Shown here: positions 8,804-17,294 of the stretch, in pieces
Position numbering within the stretch: position 1 is the stretch's first letter
Layout: every line of letters starts with the position of its first letter
Source of the DNA: Rhizorhapis sp. SPR117
GTDB lineage: Bacteria > Pseudomonadota > Alphaproteobacteria > Sphingomonadales > Sphingomonadaceae
Assembly (NCBI RefSeq): GCF_021742065.1
Contig: NZ_JAKKIE010000011.1
Location: 1-64,000 of the forward strand
Direction: 5' to 3'
DNA length: 64,000 nucleotides
Position numbers and translations under genes: made by a program
The notes under the pieces: model-generated
Databases searched by the model: none
Seen by the model: the letters and a program-made list of their open reading frames with translations, nothing else
Told to the model about the DNA's origin: nothing

Positions 8804-10198
8804 GTGCGTAACACCATGATCCTGTCGCTTGGACTGGCGCTTGCAGCCAGCGGTTGTGCAGCGGGGCCGAACTATCGTGCGCCGCAAACCGCCGCCCTTG
8901 GTGTGCCTGACGAATATTATCAGGCGCAGGGCGAAACAGCATCGGATGAACAGCTGGCGAACTGGTGGACCATTCTGGGCGACGACACCCTTAACGCCCT
9001 GGTCGAACAGGCAGTAAACGCCAATCTGGACATTGCGCAGGCACAGGCCCGGTTGAGGCAAGCGCGGGCGGCGCTGGTACAGTCGCGCGCAGCTTATCTC
9101 CCCAACGCCACGGGATCGGCAAGTGGCGGGCGTAATTTCGATAGTGACCGTCCCGACAGCAGCAGCTACGCGATTGGCGCGGATGCGGCTTGGGAAATCG
9201 ATCTGTTTGGCGGCATCGGCCGCTCCGTTGAAGCCGCCAGGGCAGATGCGGCGGCCAGCTATTACGACCTTGCCAGCGTGCGCACTGCGATCATCGCGGA
9301 AACTGTGACCAATTACATACAGGCACGTCTGGCGCAGGAACGATTGCGCATCGCCCGCGATACATTGCAGTATCAGAGCGACAATCTCGACATTGCCGGA
9401 TGGCGGGTGCAGGCAGGGCTGACATCCTCGCTCGATGAAGAAAGCGCGCGGGCGCAGCGTGCCCAAACCGCCGCCGCCATTCCGTCGCTCGAAGCAGGAT
9501 ATCGCGGCGCGCTTAACCGCATCGCGGTCCTGACAGGACAGGCTCCGGGCATCGCGACCGCTGCGTTGGAACAAACAGCACCGATACCAGTCGCACCCGA
9601 CATGATCGTTACCGGCATTCCCGCCGACACGTTGCGCCAGCGTCCCGATGTCCGCAGCGCCGAACGCCAGCTTGCGGCGCAAACGGCGCGCATCGGCGTC
9701 GCAAAGGCCAATCTGCTGCCTTCCTTGCAGATTTCCGGAAATGTGGGGACCAGCGCGTTGTCGCTTGGCAAGCTGACCGACATCGTGACCGGCGGTTTAT
9801 TTGCCAGCATCGCGCAGGTAATTTTCGATGGCGGCGCCCGCGCGGCGGAGGTCCGCTCACAAAGGGCAGCGACCGACGCGGCTTTTTCCGCTTATAAACA
9901 AAGCGTGCTGACCGCGCTCGAAGACGTGGAAAACGCTCTTTCCGCCGTGCAGTCGGCACGAGGCCGGACCGAACAGTTCACCATTGCATTCGATGCTGCC
10001 AGCAACAGCGCTCTCCTTGCCCGCAGCCAGTATCAAGCGGGTGTTACCGATTTTCAGACGCTTTTAACCGCGGAACAATCGCTGCTCTCAGCCAGCGATG
10101 GGCGCGCCAATGCCCGCGCTGACGAGGCACTGGCCGTCGCGCAGCTCTATAGCGCTCTGGGCGGCGGATGGCAGACTATGGACGGAAATGCCCAATGA
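8804..10198 (+). CDS. TolC-like outer-membrane efflux lipoprotein (NodT/OprM family)
   Basis: Outer-membrane exit duct of a tripartite exporter, 464 residues from the GTG at 8804. A short N-terminal hydrophobic segment ends in the lipobox LAASGC, so the mature protein begins with a lipid-modified cysteine; CAAGPNYRAP is the usual start of NodT-type lipoproteins. Two OEP repeats follow, with long alpha-helical stretches rich in Ala, Gln and Arg. The start is uncertain: the frame extends to a TTG at 8759, but GTG has GGAG upstream and gives a normal signal sequence. Its stop overlaps the start of the membrane-fusion gene (ATGA), so duct, adaptor and ABC pump are co-translated. Confidence 0.9.
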   Translation: MRNTMILSLGLALAASGCAAGPNYRAPQTAALGVPDEYYQAQGETASDEQLANWWTILGDDTLNALVEQAVNANLDIAQAQARLRQARAALVQSRAAYLPNATGSASGGRNFDSDRPDSSSYAIGADAAWEIDLFGGIGRSVEAARADAAASYYDLASVRTAIIAETVTNYIQARLAQERLRIARDTLQYQSDNLDIAGWRVQAGLTSSLDEESARAQRAQTAAAIPSLEAGYRGALNRIAVLTGQAPGIATAALEQTAPIPVAPDMIVTGIPADTLRQRPDVRSAERQLAAQTARIGVAKANLLPSLQISGNVGTSALSLGKLTDIVTGGLFASIAQVIFDGGARAAEVRSQRAATDAAFSAYKQSVLTALEDVENALSAVQSARGRTEQFTIAFDAASNSALLARSQYQAGVTDFQTLLTAEQSLLSASDGRANARADEALAVAQLYSALGGGWQTMDGNAQ

Positions 10199-11538
10199 AC
10201 AATGAAAACACTTCCACGACCGAGATAGAGGAAGGCGTCGACCTTCACGACTTTCTCGGCGTAAAACCAGAGAAGCCCTGGAAGAAGTGGGCCGTCCGCG
10301 GCGGCGTCGGCGTCCTGCTGCTCATTCTCCTGCTGCTCCTGTCCCGTTGCTTTACGGGCAGCGACCGCGCCCAATATGCGACGCAGGATCTGGAACGTGG
10401 CGATCTGACCGTCACAGTGTCGGCCACGGGCAATTTGAAACCGATTAATCAGGTCGACGTAGGCTCCGAACAATCCGGCCTCATCACTAACGTCTATGTC
10501 GATGTGAATGACAAGGTTACAAAGGGTCAGGCCCTCGCCACACTGGACACCTCCCGCCTCGTCGACGCGGTGAATCAAAACAAGGCAGCCCTTGCCGCTG
10601 CACTGGCCGGGGTAGGCGAAGCACAGGCTACGGCTTCGCAAACGCAATCCAATCTGGCGCGCTTGGAACAGGTCTACAAACTGTCAGGCGGCAAAGTGCC
10701 ATCAAAAACGGAACTTGATAGTGGCCGCGCCGATTACAGTCGTGCGGTAGCTGCTGTCCGGTCCGCACAGGCCCAGGTCCTGCAGGCCCGGGCTCAACTC
10801 GCCACTGCGCAAACCAACCTTGGCAAGGCGCGCATCGTTTCTCCCGTCAATGGCGTCGTGCTGGTACGTGACATTGAACCGGGTCAGACGGTTGCGGCGT
10901 CACTGAACGCTCCGGTCCTTTTCATTATCGCTGAGGATTTGTCGCAGATGGAGTTGCAGGTTGCGGTGGATGAAGCCGATGTCGGCGAAGTGAGTATGGG
11001 GCAGCGGGCCACCTTTACAGTCGATGCCTTTCCCGGACAGACCTTTCCGGCCAGGATTGAGCGGGTGAATGTCGGGTCCAATTCAACCGAAAGCAGTTCA
11101 TCCTCTTCCACCACGACGTCGACCGGGAATGTCGTCGCCTATACCGCTGTCCTGTCTGTCGATAACAGCAAGCTTAACCTGCGTCCCGGCATGACGGCGA
11201 CCGCCGAAATTGTCACGCGCGAGGAAAAGAACGCGCTGCTGGCGCCCAATGCGGCATTGCGCTTTTCGCCTGAAAGTGCCGGTCGCGGAGAAAGATCGAG
11301 CGGCGTTACCAGCATGATCATACCGCAGCGATCAGGCCGCCGGAAGCGGATGGGGCAGGAAGTCGGAATTACTCGGGGAAGCCGCCAGACCATCTATGTT
11401 CTGGGCGATGACGGCCAACCCGATCCGATCGAGGTTCAAGTCGGAAATAGCGATGGCAATCAGACGGTCGTAACCGGAAAGGGCCTGAAACCGGGCATGA
11501 ACCTGATCACTGGCCAACTCGCCAGCAAGAATGACTGA
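10195..11538 (+). CDS. macA: MacA-like periplasmic adaptor (membrane-fusion protein)
   Basis: Adaptor linking the inner-membrane ABC pump to the outer-membrane duct. The 447-residue protein has a cytosolic N-terminal segment, one transmembrane helix (about 33-52), a first lipoyl half-motif (about 90-115), a coiled-coil hairpin rich in Ala/Gln (about 120-200), the second lipoyl half (IVSPVNGVVLVRDIEPGQTV) and a beta-barrel domain. A serine/threonine-rich run near 300-312 (about residues S-S-S-S-S-T-T-T-S-T) is an unusual low-complexity insertion. The ATG at 10195 overlaps the preceding stop by four bases. Its stop overlaps the ATPase start by eight bases. Exported substrate is unknown; macrolides are only the E. 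coli precedent. Confidence 0.88.
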   Translation: MNNENTSTTEIEEGVDLHDFLGVKPEKPWKKWAVRGGVGVLLLILLLLLSRCFTGSDRAQYATQDLERGDLTVTVSATGNLKPINQVDVGSEQSGLITNVYVDVNDKVTKGQALATLDTSRLVDAVNQNKAALAAALAGVGEAQATASQTQSNLARLEQVYKLSGGKVPSKTELDSGRADYSRAVAAVRSAQAQVLQARAQLATAQTNLGKARIVSPVNGVVLVRDIEPGQTVAASLNAPVLFIIAEDLSQMELQVAVDEADVGEVSMGQRATFTVDAFPGQTFPARIERVNVGSNSTESSSSSSTTTSTGNVVAYTAVLSVDNSKLNLRPGMTATAEIVTREEKNALLAPNAALRFSPESAGRGERSSGVTSMIIPQRSGRRKRMGQEVGITRGSRQTIYVLGDDGQPDPIEVQVGNSDGNQTVVTGKGLKPGMNLITGQLASKND

Positions 11539-12247
11539 CTCTGTGGCCCACCCGCCTCTCATATCCCTCCGCGGTGTTACAAAAACGTTCGGAACCGGCC
11601 CAGCGGCGTTTCAGGCGCTCAAGGGCGTGGACCTGGACGTTGCGCAGGGGGATTTTGTCGCCGTCATGGGGCCTTCGGGATCAGGAAAATCGACGACGAT
11701 GAACATCCTGGGCTGTCTGGACGTGCCGACCAGCGGTCATTTCACCTTTCATGGCGTCCATGTCGAACGGTTGGACCGCGACCAGCGAGCGCTGCTCCGC
11801 CGCAAATATCTGGGCTTTGTATTTCAGGGGTTTAATCTTCTGGCGCGGACCACCGCATTGGAAAATGTCGAACTGCCCCTGCTCTATCGCGGCGAAGATC
11901 GTGCCACACGGCATGAGACCGGCATGGCCGCGCTCGACAAGGTGGGACTGAAAGACTGGTGGGATCATACCCCGGCCGAATTGTCCGGCGGGCAACAGCA
12001 ACGCGTCGCCATTGCCCGGGCTATCGTCACCCGCCCCGATGTGCTGCTTGCCGACGAACCGACGGGTAATCTCGATACGGCCACATCGATGGAGATAATG
12101 GCGCTGCTGACCGATCTCAATCGCAACAACGGCATCACCATATTGATGGTGACGCATGAAGAGGAGATGGCGGCCTTTGCCCGCACCGTGATCCATTTCC
12201 GCGATGGCCTTGTGGAACGTAATGAAGTCAACGGGGTGAAACACTGA
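11531..12247 (+). CDS. MacB-type ABC transporter ATP-binding subunit
   Basis: ATPase of the exporter, 238 residues, of the LolD/MacB group. Walker A is GPSGSGKST, the ABC signature LSGGQQQR and Walker B VLLADEPTGNLD, followed by the switch histidine in VTHEEE. In E. coli this domain is fused to the permease as MacB; here it is a separate gene that overlaps the permease by one base (TGATG). Together with the adaptor and duct it completes a mechanotransmission-type efflux system moving substrates from the periplasm outwards. Confidence 0.9.
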   Translation: MTDSVAHPPLISLRGVTKTFGTGPAAFQALKGVDLDVAQGDFVAVMGPSGSGKSTTMNILGCLDVPTSGHFTFHGVHVERLDRDQRALLRRKYLGFVFQGFNLLARTTALENVELPLLYRGEDRATRHETGMAALDKVGLKDWWDHTPAELSGGQQQRVAIARAIVTRPDVLLADEPTGNLDTATSMEIMALLTDLNRNNGITILMVTHEEEMAAFARTVIHFRDGLVERNEVNGVKH

Positions 12248-13455
12248 TGCTGGGCACCACCATCATCCTCGCCATCCGGGAAATCAGGCGGCATCTTCTG
12301 CGGTCCTTCCTCACCATTTTGGGCATCGTCATCGGCGTGTCCGCCGTCGTGACCATGGTGACGCTGGGTAATGGCGCGACGGCGGCGGTGCAGGAACAGA
12401 TCAGCAGCCTTGGCGCCAATATCCTGCAAATCCGCCCCGGCCGGGGCTTTGGTCGTGGTGGCGGCGGTCCGCGTCCACCCGAGTTCAAGCTTGCTGACGC
12501 AGACGTCATCAGGCAACAGATTGCGGGCGTCAAAGCCGTTGCCCCGCAGACCCAGACCTCGGTCGTCGCAGTGCGCAACGCGGCCAACTGGACAACGACC
12601 GTCAATGGTACGACATCAGCCTATTTCACTGCTCAGCAATGGAATTTGACAGAAGGTCGCGTCTTCACGGCCAAGGAAGAGCAGGCGGGCAAATCGGTCT
12701 GCATCATCGGCAATACGGTACGCAGCAACCTGTTCAAACGAGAAGATCCGGTCGGCAAGCGACTCCGCCTCAAGGATGTAAGCTGCGAAGTGATCGGCGT
12801 CCTTTCGACACGCGGGCAAAGCGGCTTTGGCAGCGACCAGGACGACATCGCTATCATGCCCATCAAAACCGTGATGCGCCGGTTCATGGGTAATCAGGAC
12901 GTGGATTCTATCATGGTCGCGGTCGATGACAATTACGACACTGCAACGGTTCAGTCCTCGATCGAAAACCTGCTGCGTGAACGCCGGCATATCACCGCGG
13001 GCAAGGAAGATGACTTCACAGTCTTCGACACCAAGCAGATCAGCGACACCCTGTCCGGAACGACGCAGATACTGACGGCGTTGCTTGGTGCGGTGGCGGC
13101 GGTCAGCCTGCTCGTCGGCGGCATCGGTATCATGAACATCATGCTGGTGTCCGTGACCGAACGAACGCGGGAAATCGGTATCCGTCTCGCCATCGGCGCG
13201 GTCGCACGTGAAGTGCTGATGCAGTTTCTGGTCGAAGCGGTTGTGCTCGCCTGCCTCGGCGGCTTGCTGGGCATCCTGATCGCGCTGATAGCCAGCCTCG
13301 TCCTGGCTCCGATCATTCAGGTGCCCTTTACCTTCGACTGGCAGATCAATCTGCTCGCCTTTGTCTTTTCCGCCGCCATTGGTGTTATCTTTGGCTTTTT
13401 CCCGGCCCAGCGCGCCGCGTCCCTAAACCCTATCGATGCGCTACGCCACGAATAG
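12247..13455 (+). CDS. MacB-type ABC transporter permease subunit (FtsX fold)
   Basis: A 402-residue permease with the topology of the MacB/FtsX superfamily: one N-terminal transmembrane helix (about 20-45), a large periplasmic MacB-PCD domain (about 50-240) and three C-terminal helices (about 270-395). VTERTREIGIRLAIGA and the final LNPIDALRHE are characteristic. A glycine/arginine-rich stretch (GRGFGRGGGGPRPPE) near residue 65 is typical of many homologues. It forms a dimer with the separate ATPase. It is the last gene of the efflux operon; a palindromic repeat follows. Confidence 0.9.
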   Translation: MLGTTIILAIREIRRHLLRSFLTILGIVIGVSAVVTMVTLGNGATAAVQEQISSLGANILQIRPGRGFGRGGGGPRPPEFKLADADVIRQQIAGVKAVAPQTQTSVVAVRNAANWTTTVNGTTSAYFTAQQWNLTEGRVFTAKEEQAGKSVCIIGNTVRSNLFKREDPVGKRLRLKDVSCEVIGVLSTRGQSGFGSDQDDIAIMPIKTVMRRFMGNQDVDSIMVAVDDNYDTATVQSSIENLLRERRHITAGKEDDFTVFDTKQISDTLSGTTQILTALLGAVAAVSLLVGGIGIMNIMLVSVTERTREIGIRLAIGAVAREVLMQFLVEAVVLACLGGLLGILIALIASLVLAPIIQVPFTFDWQINLLAFVFSAAIGVIFGFFPAQRAASLNPIDALRHE

Positions 13456-13465
13456 CACCTCACCA

Positions 13466-13521
13466 CCGTTTGCCCTGAGTAGGGGCTGAGCGCAGTCGAA
13501 ATGGCTACTCAGGACAAACGG
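13466..13521. repeat. Dispersed palindromic repeat (CTACTCAGG family)
   Basis: CCGTTTGCCCTGAGTAG at 13466-13482 faces CTACTCAGGACAAACGG at 13505-13521 (one mismatch). The inner part GCTGAGCGCAGTCGAA resembles words common in intergenic repeats of sphingomonads. It sits just after the efflux operon and could act as a terminator or mRNA stabiliser. This is a different family from the repeats at 24851 and 42267. Confidence 0.65.
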
Positions 13522-13591
13522 AGAGGAACAAAGGCCTTTTCTCACACCCCCTTGCCTTTCGGACCGCAATCGGTCATAGGCGCTGCCATCC

Positions 13592-13618
13592 GGGGTGAAG
13601 AGTCCGACTCTTCGCCCC
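13592..13618 (+). promoter_or_regulatory. Stable hairpin in the rpsF leader
   Basis: GGGGTGAAGAGT (13592-13603) pairs with ACTCTTCGCCCC (13607-13618) across a 3-nt loop, 12 pairs with one G-T wobble. A second small stem, CCGCA-TGG-TGCGG at 13652-13664, precedes the rpsF start. In many bacteria the S6-S18 complex binds an rpsF leader hairpin and represses its own operon. Whether either stem is that site is not shown by the sequence alone, since I do not find the diagnostic bulge with certainty. Confidence 0.45.
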
Positions 13619-13699
13619 TGATTATATTGAAGACGATAGCCGGAGGGGCGACCGCATGGTGCGGCGTCAGCAATCGGCCAACATAGAAAGCATGAAACC

Positions 13700-14143
13700 A
13701 TGCCGCAGTACGAGCATGTATTTCTTGCGCGTCAGGATCTGGCCCAGGCCCAGGTAGACGCGCTCGCGCAGCAGGCGACGGAAATTGTCGAAAGCAATGA
13801 AGGCAAGGTCGTAAAGACCGAAAATTGGGGCCTGCGCAGCCTCGCTTACAGAATCGCGAAAAACCGCAAAGCGCATTATGTCATGCTGAACATCGACGCC
13901 CCCGCTGGCGTTGTGGCGGAACTGGAGCGCCAGACCGCGATCAACGAAGACGTGATCCGCTATATGACCGTCAAGGTCGATACGCTGGAATCCGAACCCT
14001 CGGTCATGATGCGCAAGAGCGACCGCGGTGATCGTGGCGACCGCGGAGATCGTGGCCCCCGTGGCGATCGCGGAGACCGTGGTGATCGCGGAGACCGTGG
14101 TGATCGGGCGCCTCGCGGCGACCGTAGCAGCCACGAAGATTGA
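13700..14143 (+). CDS. rpsF: 30S ribosomal protein S6 with long GDR-repeat tail
   Basis: Small-subunit protein that pairs with S18 on the central domain of 16S rRNA. Residues 1-95 form the usual S6 domain ([14 protein letters not shown] start; [11 protein letters not shown]). From about residue 107 to 147 the protein is a low-complexity tail made of G-D-R triplets (RGDRGDRG and so on), ending SSHED. E. coli S6 has a short acidic tail that RimK extends with glutamate; here the tail is charged but alternates Asp and Arg. The coding DNA is correspondingly repetitive. It starts the rpsF-rpsR-rplI operon, 17 bp before rpsR. Confidence 0.95.
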   Translation: MPQYEHVFLARQDLAQAQVDALAQQATEIVESNEGKVVKTENWGLRSLAYRIAKNRKAHYVMLNIDAPAGVVAELERQTAINEDVIRYMTVKVDTLESEPSVMMRKSDRGDRGDRGDRGPRGDRGDRGDRGDRGDRAPRGDRSSHED

Positions 14144-14160
14144 GCGAGGAGTAAAGACAC

Positions 14161-14385
14161 ATGGCACGCCCATTTTTCCGCCGCCGCAAAAGCTGCCCCT
14201 TCGCCGCAAAGGACGCGCCGAAGATCGATTACAAGGACGTCCGCCTGCTTCAGGGTTTCGTATCCGAGCGGGGCAAGATCGTCCCCAGCCGCATTACCGC
14301 GGTGTCTGCAAAGAAGCAGCGTGAACTGGCCAAGGCCATCAAGCGCGCACGCCATATCGGCCTGCTTCCCTATATCGTGAAGTAA
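14161..14385 (+). CDS. rpsR: 30S ribosomal protein S18
   Basis: A 74-residue basic ribosomal protein that binds as a heterodimer with S6. The N-terminus is [14 protein letters not shown], and the conserved [17 protein letters not shown] and RHIGLLPY segments confirm the family; the length is normal. A single cysteine (SCPF) is kept. It lies between rpsF and rplI with 17 and 11 bp gaps, the standard order. Confidence 0.97.
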   Translation: MARPFFRRRKSCPFAAKDAPKIDYKDVRLLQGFVSERGKIVPSRITAVSAKKQRELAKAIKRARHIGLLPYIVK

Positions 14386-14396
14386 GGAGCGAAATC

Positions 14397-15017
14397 ATGG
14401 AAATCATTTTGCTCGAACGCATCGAGAAGCTGGGCAGCATCGGCGACGTCGTCACCGTGAAGAACGGTTATGCGCGCAACTTCCTGCTTCCCAACAACAA
14501 GGCGCTGCGCGCCAATTCGGCCAACAAGAAAGTCTTTGAGGCCAACCGCGCGCAGATCGAAGCCGACAACGCCACCAAGCGCGCCGATGCACAAAGCGCG
14601 TCGAAGGACGTCGAAGGCCGCCAGATCGTCCTGATCCGTCAGGCATCCAACGCCGGCCACCTCTATGGCTCCGTATCGGTCCGCGATATTGTCGAGGCGC
14701 TGGAAGCTGATGGCGTCACCGCCGTCACCAAGTCGATGGTCATTCTGGAACGGCCGATCAAGTCGCTGGGTATTGCGGACGTCCGCATCGCCCTGCACCC
14801 CGAAGTCGCCGTGATGATCCAGGTCAACGTCGCTCGCTCACCCGAAGAAGCGGAGCTTCAGAAGGCTGGCGTCAATGTGATGGCTGACCTTTTCGAAAAG
14901 GACGAGGCAGGCTTCACCGAGGATTACGATCCCAACGCGGAACCGGGCGAATTACCCGCGGACACGTTCGAAGAAACCGCCGAAGAAGAAAAAGAAGAAG
15001 GCGCCGAAGAGGCCTGA
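14397..15017 (+). CDS. rplI: 50S ribosomal protein L9
   Basis: Large-subunit protein binding 23S rRNA at the base of the L1 stalk and limiting frameshifting. The N-terminal domain carries the L9 signature GSIGDVVTVKNGYARNFLLP; a connecting helix and the C-terminal domain follow up to about 150. At 206 residues it is longer than E. coli L9 (149) because of an acidic Glu-rich tail (about 165-206, ending EEEKEEGAEEA), common in alphaproteobacteria. It ends the operon; a rho-independent terminator follows 20 bp later. Confidence 0.97.
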   Translation: MEIILLERIEKLGSIGDVVTVKNGYARNFLLPNNKALRANSANKKVFEANRAQIEADNATKRADAQSASKDVEGRQIVLIRQASNAGHLYGSVSVRDIVEALEADGVTAVTKSMVILERPIKSLGIADVRIALHPEVAVMIQVNVARSPEEAELQKAGVNVMADLFEKDEAGFTEDYDPNAEPGELPADTFEETAEEEKEEGAEEA

Positions 15018-15037
15018 TCTTTTTTGGAGTACCGAAC

Positions 15038-15073
15038 AAAAAAGCCGTCCATCACATGATGGGCGGCTTTTTT
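15038..15073 (+). terminator. Rho-independent terminator after rplI
   Basis: AAAAAAGCCGTCCATCA pairs with TGATGGGCGGCTTTTTT (one G-T pair) around a tiny CA loop region, with the T-run built into the stem. It begins about 20 bp after the rplI stop. The A-run on the left arm means that it would also work on the opposite strand. Confidence 0.9.
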
Positions 15074-15213
15074 GTGTATTGAGGCGGGGGCGGGTTCCCA
15101 AGGGGTCTTCCCCAGACTTTGGAGGAAAGCCCATGTCGATCACGCCTTCATGTGAAGGGGCGTGACGTAATCTCCCCATAGCAGACATTGATCGGATTCG
15201 CTAAGGAACATCT

Positions 15214-16098
15214 ATGAAAGACTTCCTGTCCAGCCCAGCCTCGCGCACCTATATATCCCAGAGACTTCGTCTTCACTATGTCGACTGGGGCAATCCAGAG
15301 GCACCTCCGCTCCTGCTGCTTCATGGCGGCCGCGACCACTGTCGCAATTGGGATTGGATCGCGCAGGAATTGTGTGACAAATGGCACGTAATTGCACCGG
15401 ACCTTCGCGGCCATGGTGACAGCTCCCATTCGTCCGATGGCCGCTATACGATGGATGCCTATGTGTATGATCTCGCACAGCTCATTCACCAACAGGGATT
15501 AGCCCCTCTCAACATCGTGGCCCATTCGCTGGGTGGGAATATCGCAATTCGTTACACCGGACTCTATCCCGAAAACGTACGGCGATTGGTTGCCATAGAG
15601 GGACTTGGCGATGCACCGGCCCTGATGGCCAAGCGCATGAAAATTCCGATGGTTGAACAGATGCGCAACTGGATTGATGAACAGCGTGCACTCAGCAGCC
15701 GTCAACCCCGTCGCTACCACACTATTGAGAATGCCCTGCAGCGGATGATGCAGGAAAATCCCCACCTTTCTCCCGAACGTGCCCGACATCTGACTGTGCA
15801 TGGTATGAGCCAGAATGAAGACGGCAGTTACAGCTGGAAGTTCGACAATTATATTCGTGCTCAATCGCCGGTCGATTTGTCTCAGGCGGATATCGAGATA
15901 TTACGGCAACGCATTCGTTGCCCAACATTGCTGGTTTACGGGGCGCAAAGCTGGGCGTCGAATCCCGCTCAGGACGGTCGTGCACGCCATTTTCGAAATG
16001 CCCGGGTGTCACTTTATGAAAATGCCGGACACTGGGTTCATCATGATCGACACGATGATTTCCTTAGGGAAATCGAAAGTTTCCTGTCCGATGAATGA
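15214..16098 (+). CDS. Alpha/beta-fold hydrolase
   Basis: A 294-residue serine hydrolase with no signal peptide. The oxyanion-hole region is LLLLHGGRDHCRNWD, strand 4 is followed by DLRGHGDSSH, and the nucleophile elbow is AHSLGGN. The catalytic histidine is very likely that of ENAGHWVHHD near the C-terminus, with an acid expected near LVYGAQS. A helical cap lies between about 140 and 210. Family members include esterases, haloalkane dehalogenases and C-C hydrolases, and the substrate cannot be assigned. The gene stands alone after the L9 terminator and converges with folB. Confidence 0.85.
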   Translation: MKDFLSSPASRTYISQRLRLHYVDWGNPEAPPLLLLHGGRDHCRNWDWIAQELCDKWHVIAPDLRGHGDSSHSSDGRYTMDAYVYDLAQLIHQQGLAPLNIVAHSLGGNIAIRYTGLYPENVRRLVAIEGLGDAPALMAKRMKIPMVEQMRNWIDEQRALSSRQPRRYHTIENALQRMMQENPHLSPERARHLTVHGMSQNEDGSYSWKFDNYIRAQSPVDLSQADIEILRQRIRCPTLLVYGAQSWASNPAQDGRARHFRNARVSLYENAGHWVHHDRHDDFLREIESFLSDE

Positions 16099-16104
16099 CC
16101 GCTT

Positions 16105-16509
16105 TTACCCCTCCCGCTTCCGCAACCGCACGATCCGGCATCCCACTGCCGCGTCAGGATAAATATCCGTCTTGCAGCTTTCCACCGCCACTGCTGTGAC
16201 GGGCGCAAAGGCCCAGCATAATTGCGCCACCCGGTCGCAAAAATGTTCCTGCAGCGCGAATTTTTGGGTCTTGGCCAGCTTGCCGATTTCCAGGCGCAGG
16301 AAGTCGTAATCGACGACTTCGGTTATCTGGTCCTCCACCGGATGATCGTAGAGCGAGAGCATTTCGACCGTCACCATCACCGGCTGCGGGCTGTCCAATT
16401 CATGCGCATGCACGCCCAGGAACATGTCGACCCGGTAATTGTCCAGCCGTGTGACATAGGCATGAGCGATATTCGCGTCGTCGGGCAGAAAACGGAACAG
16501 CAAGCTCAT
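16105..16509 (-). CDS. folB: Dihydroneopterin aldolase-like protein FolB
   Basis: Folate-pathway enzyme (aldolase and epimerase on 7,8-dihydroneopterin) with 134 residues. The segment FLGVHAHELDSPQPVMV is the conserved substrate loop region, and DYDFLRLEI and LQEHFCDRVAQ match the later helices. The normal FolB lysine is expected in the C-terminal VESCKTDIYPDA region. The ATG at 16509 is preferred because it overlaps the stop of the preceding reductase gene by ATGA; an upstream reading would add 25 arginine-rich residues unlike the family. It is the last gene of the folE-SDR-folB set. Confidence 0.85.
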   Translation of the reverse strand: MSLLFRFLPDDANIAHAYVTRLDNYRVDMFLGVHAHELDSPQPVMVTVEMLSLYDHPVEDQITEVVDYDFLRLEIGKLAKTQKFALQEHFCDRVAQLCWAFAPVTAVAVESCKTDIYPDAAVGCRIVRLRKREG

Positions 16510-17294
16510 GCCGCGCCTTGCTCCATGAACATCACGTCGCGTGGCTGGTTCATGAATCGTTGCCCTCCGTCCACCCAAAGGCACTGGCCGTTGATCGCAT
16601 CGTTGCGCAACAGCATCCGTACCGCATCCGCCAGATATTGCGCGTTGGAGACCCGCTCAAGCAGATTTTCCCGCGCCACCGCCGCAAACGCCGCATCGCT
16701 CTGGTCGGCACTGGGCAGGGTGATCCCCGGCGCAACGCCATTGACGCGACACCGTCCGGCAAACTCCTGTGCCATTAACATAGTCGCACCCGCCATGGCA
16801 TAACGGCTGAGCGAATAGCTGAAAAAATCCGGATTGGGATTGGCAAGCTTTTGGTCCAGCAGGTTGACTATCACCCCCTGCATACCATCAGGAAGCTGCC
16901 GCACCAGATCCCGCGCGAGGATAACGGGCGCGATGACATTGATTTGATAATGCCGCTCCAGCGCATCGCGTGTCACATCGGCGGCGCGGTCGAACGCAAA
17001 CAGTGATGCATTATTGACCAGTGCGGTAAGCGGTTCGCCCAGTGCGATCCCCGCCCTGTCGATCAGCGCCTCGGCCTCCCCTGCCTTTGCAAGATCGGCC
17101 TCGCACAACACGGCGCGCCCCCCGGCAGCCACGATCTCTGCCTGCAACGTTTTCGCCTCGTCGCCGGATTTGTGGTAATGAATGACAACGCCGTGGCCAT
17201 GGGCCGCCAGATCCCGGGCGATCGCCGCGCCGATCCGCCGCGCCGCCCCCGTGACCAGCACGTTGCCGGCGGGCGCTTCCATCCTATCCGACAC
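16506..17294 (-). CDS. SDR-family oxidoreductase, FolM/pteridine reductase-like
   Basis: A 262-residue short-chain dehydrogenase between folE and folB. The cofactor loop is TGAARRIG, with arginine in the form T-G-x3-R-x-G that marks pteridine reductases (PTR1, FolM), followed by IHYHKSGDEAK for NADPH. NNASLF is also kept. The active-site motif reads YSLSR, so the catalytic lysine of Y-x3-K is arginine here. A role in reducing dihydropterins is inferred from motif and neighbours. Start is a GTG at 17294 inside folE, or the ATG at 17282 two bases after the folE stop. Confidence 0.78.
   Translation of the reverse strand: MSDRMEAPAGNVLVTGAARRIGAAIARDLAAHGHGVVIHYHKSGDEAKTLQAEIVAAGGRAVLCEADLAKAGEAEALIDRAGIALGEPLTALVNNASLFAFDRAADVTRDALERHYQINVIAPVILARDLVRQLPDGMQGVIVNLLDQKLANPNPDFFSYSLSRYAMAGATMLMAQEFAGRCRVNGVAPGITLPSADQSDAAFAAVARENLLERVSNAQYLADAVRMLLRNDAINGQCLWVDGGQRFMNQPRDVMFMEQGAA

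Noticed and set aside
14010..14130. Short tandem repeats that could suggest a CRISPR array
   Set aside because: They code for the in-frame G-D-R tail of S6; there are no unique spacers of constant length.
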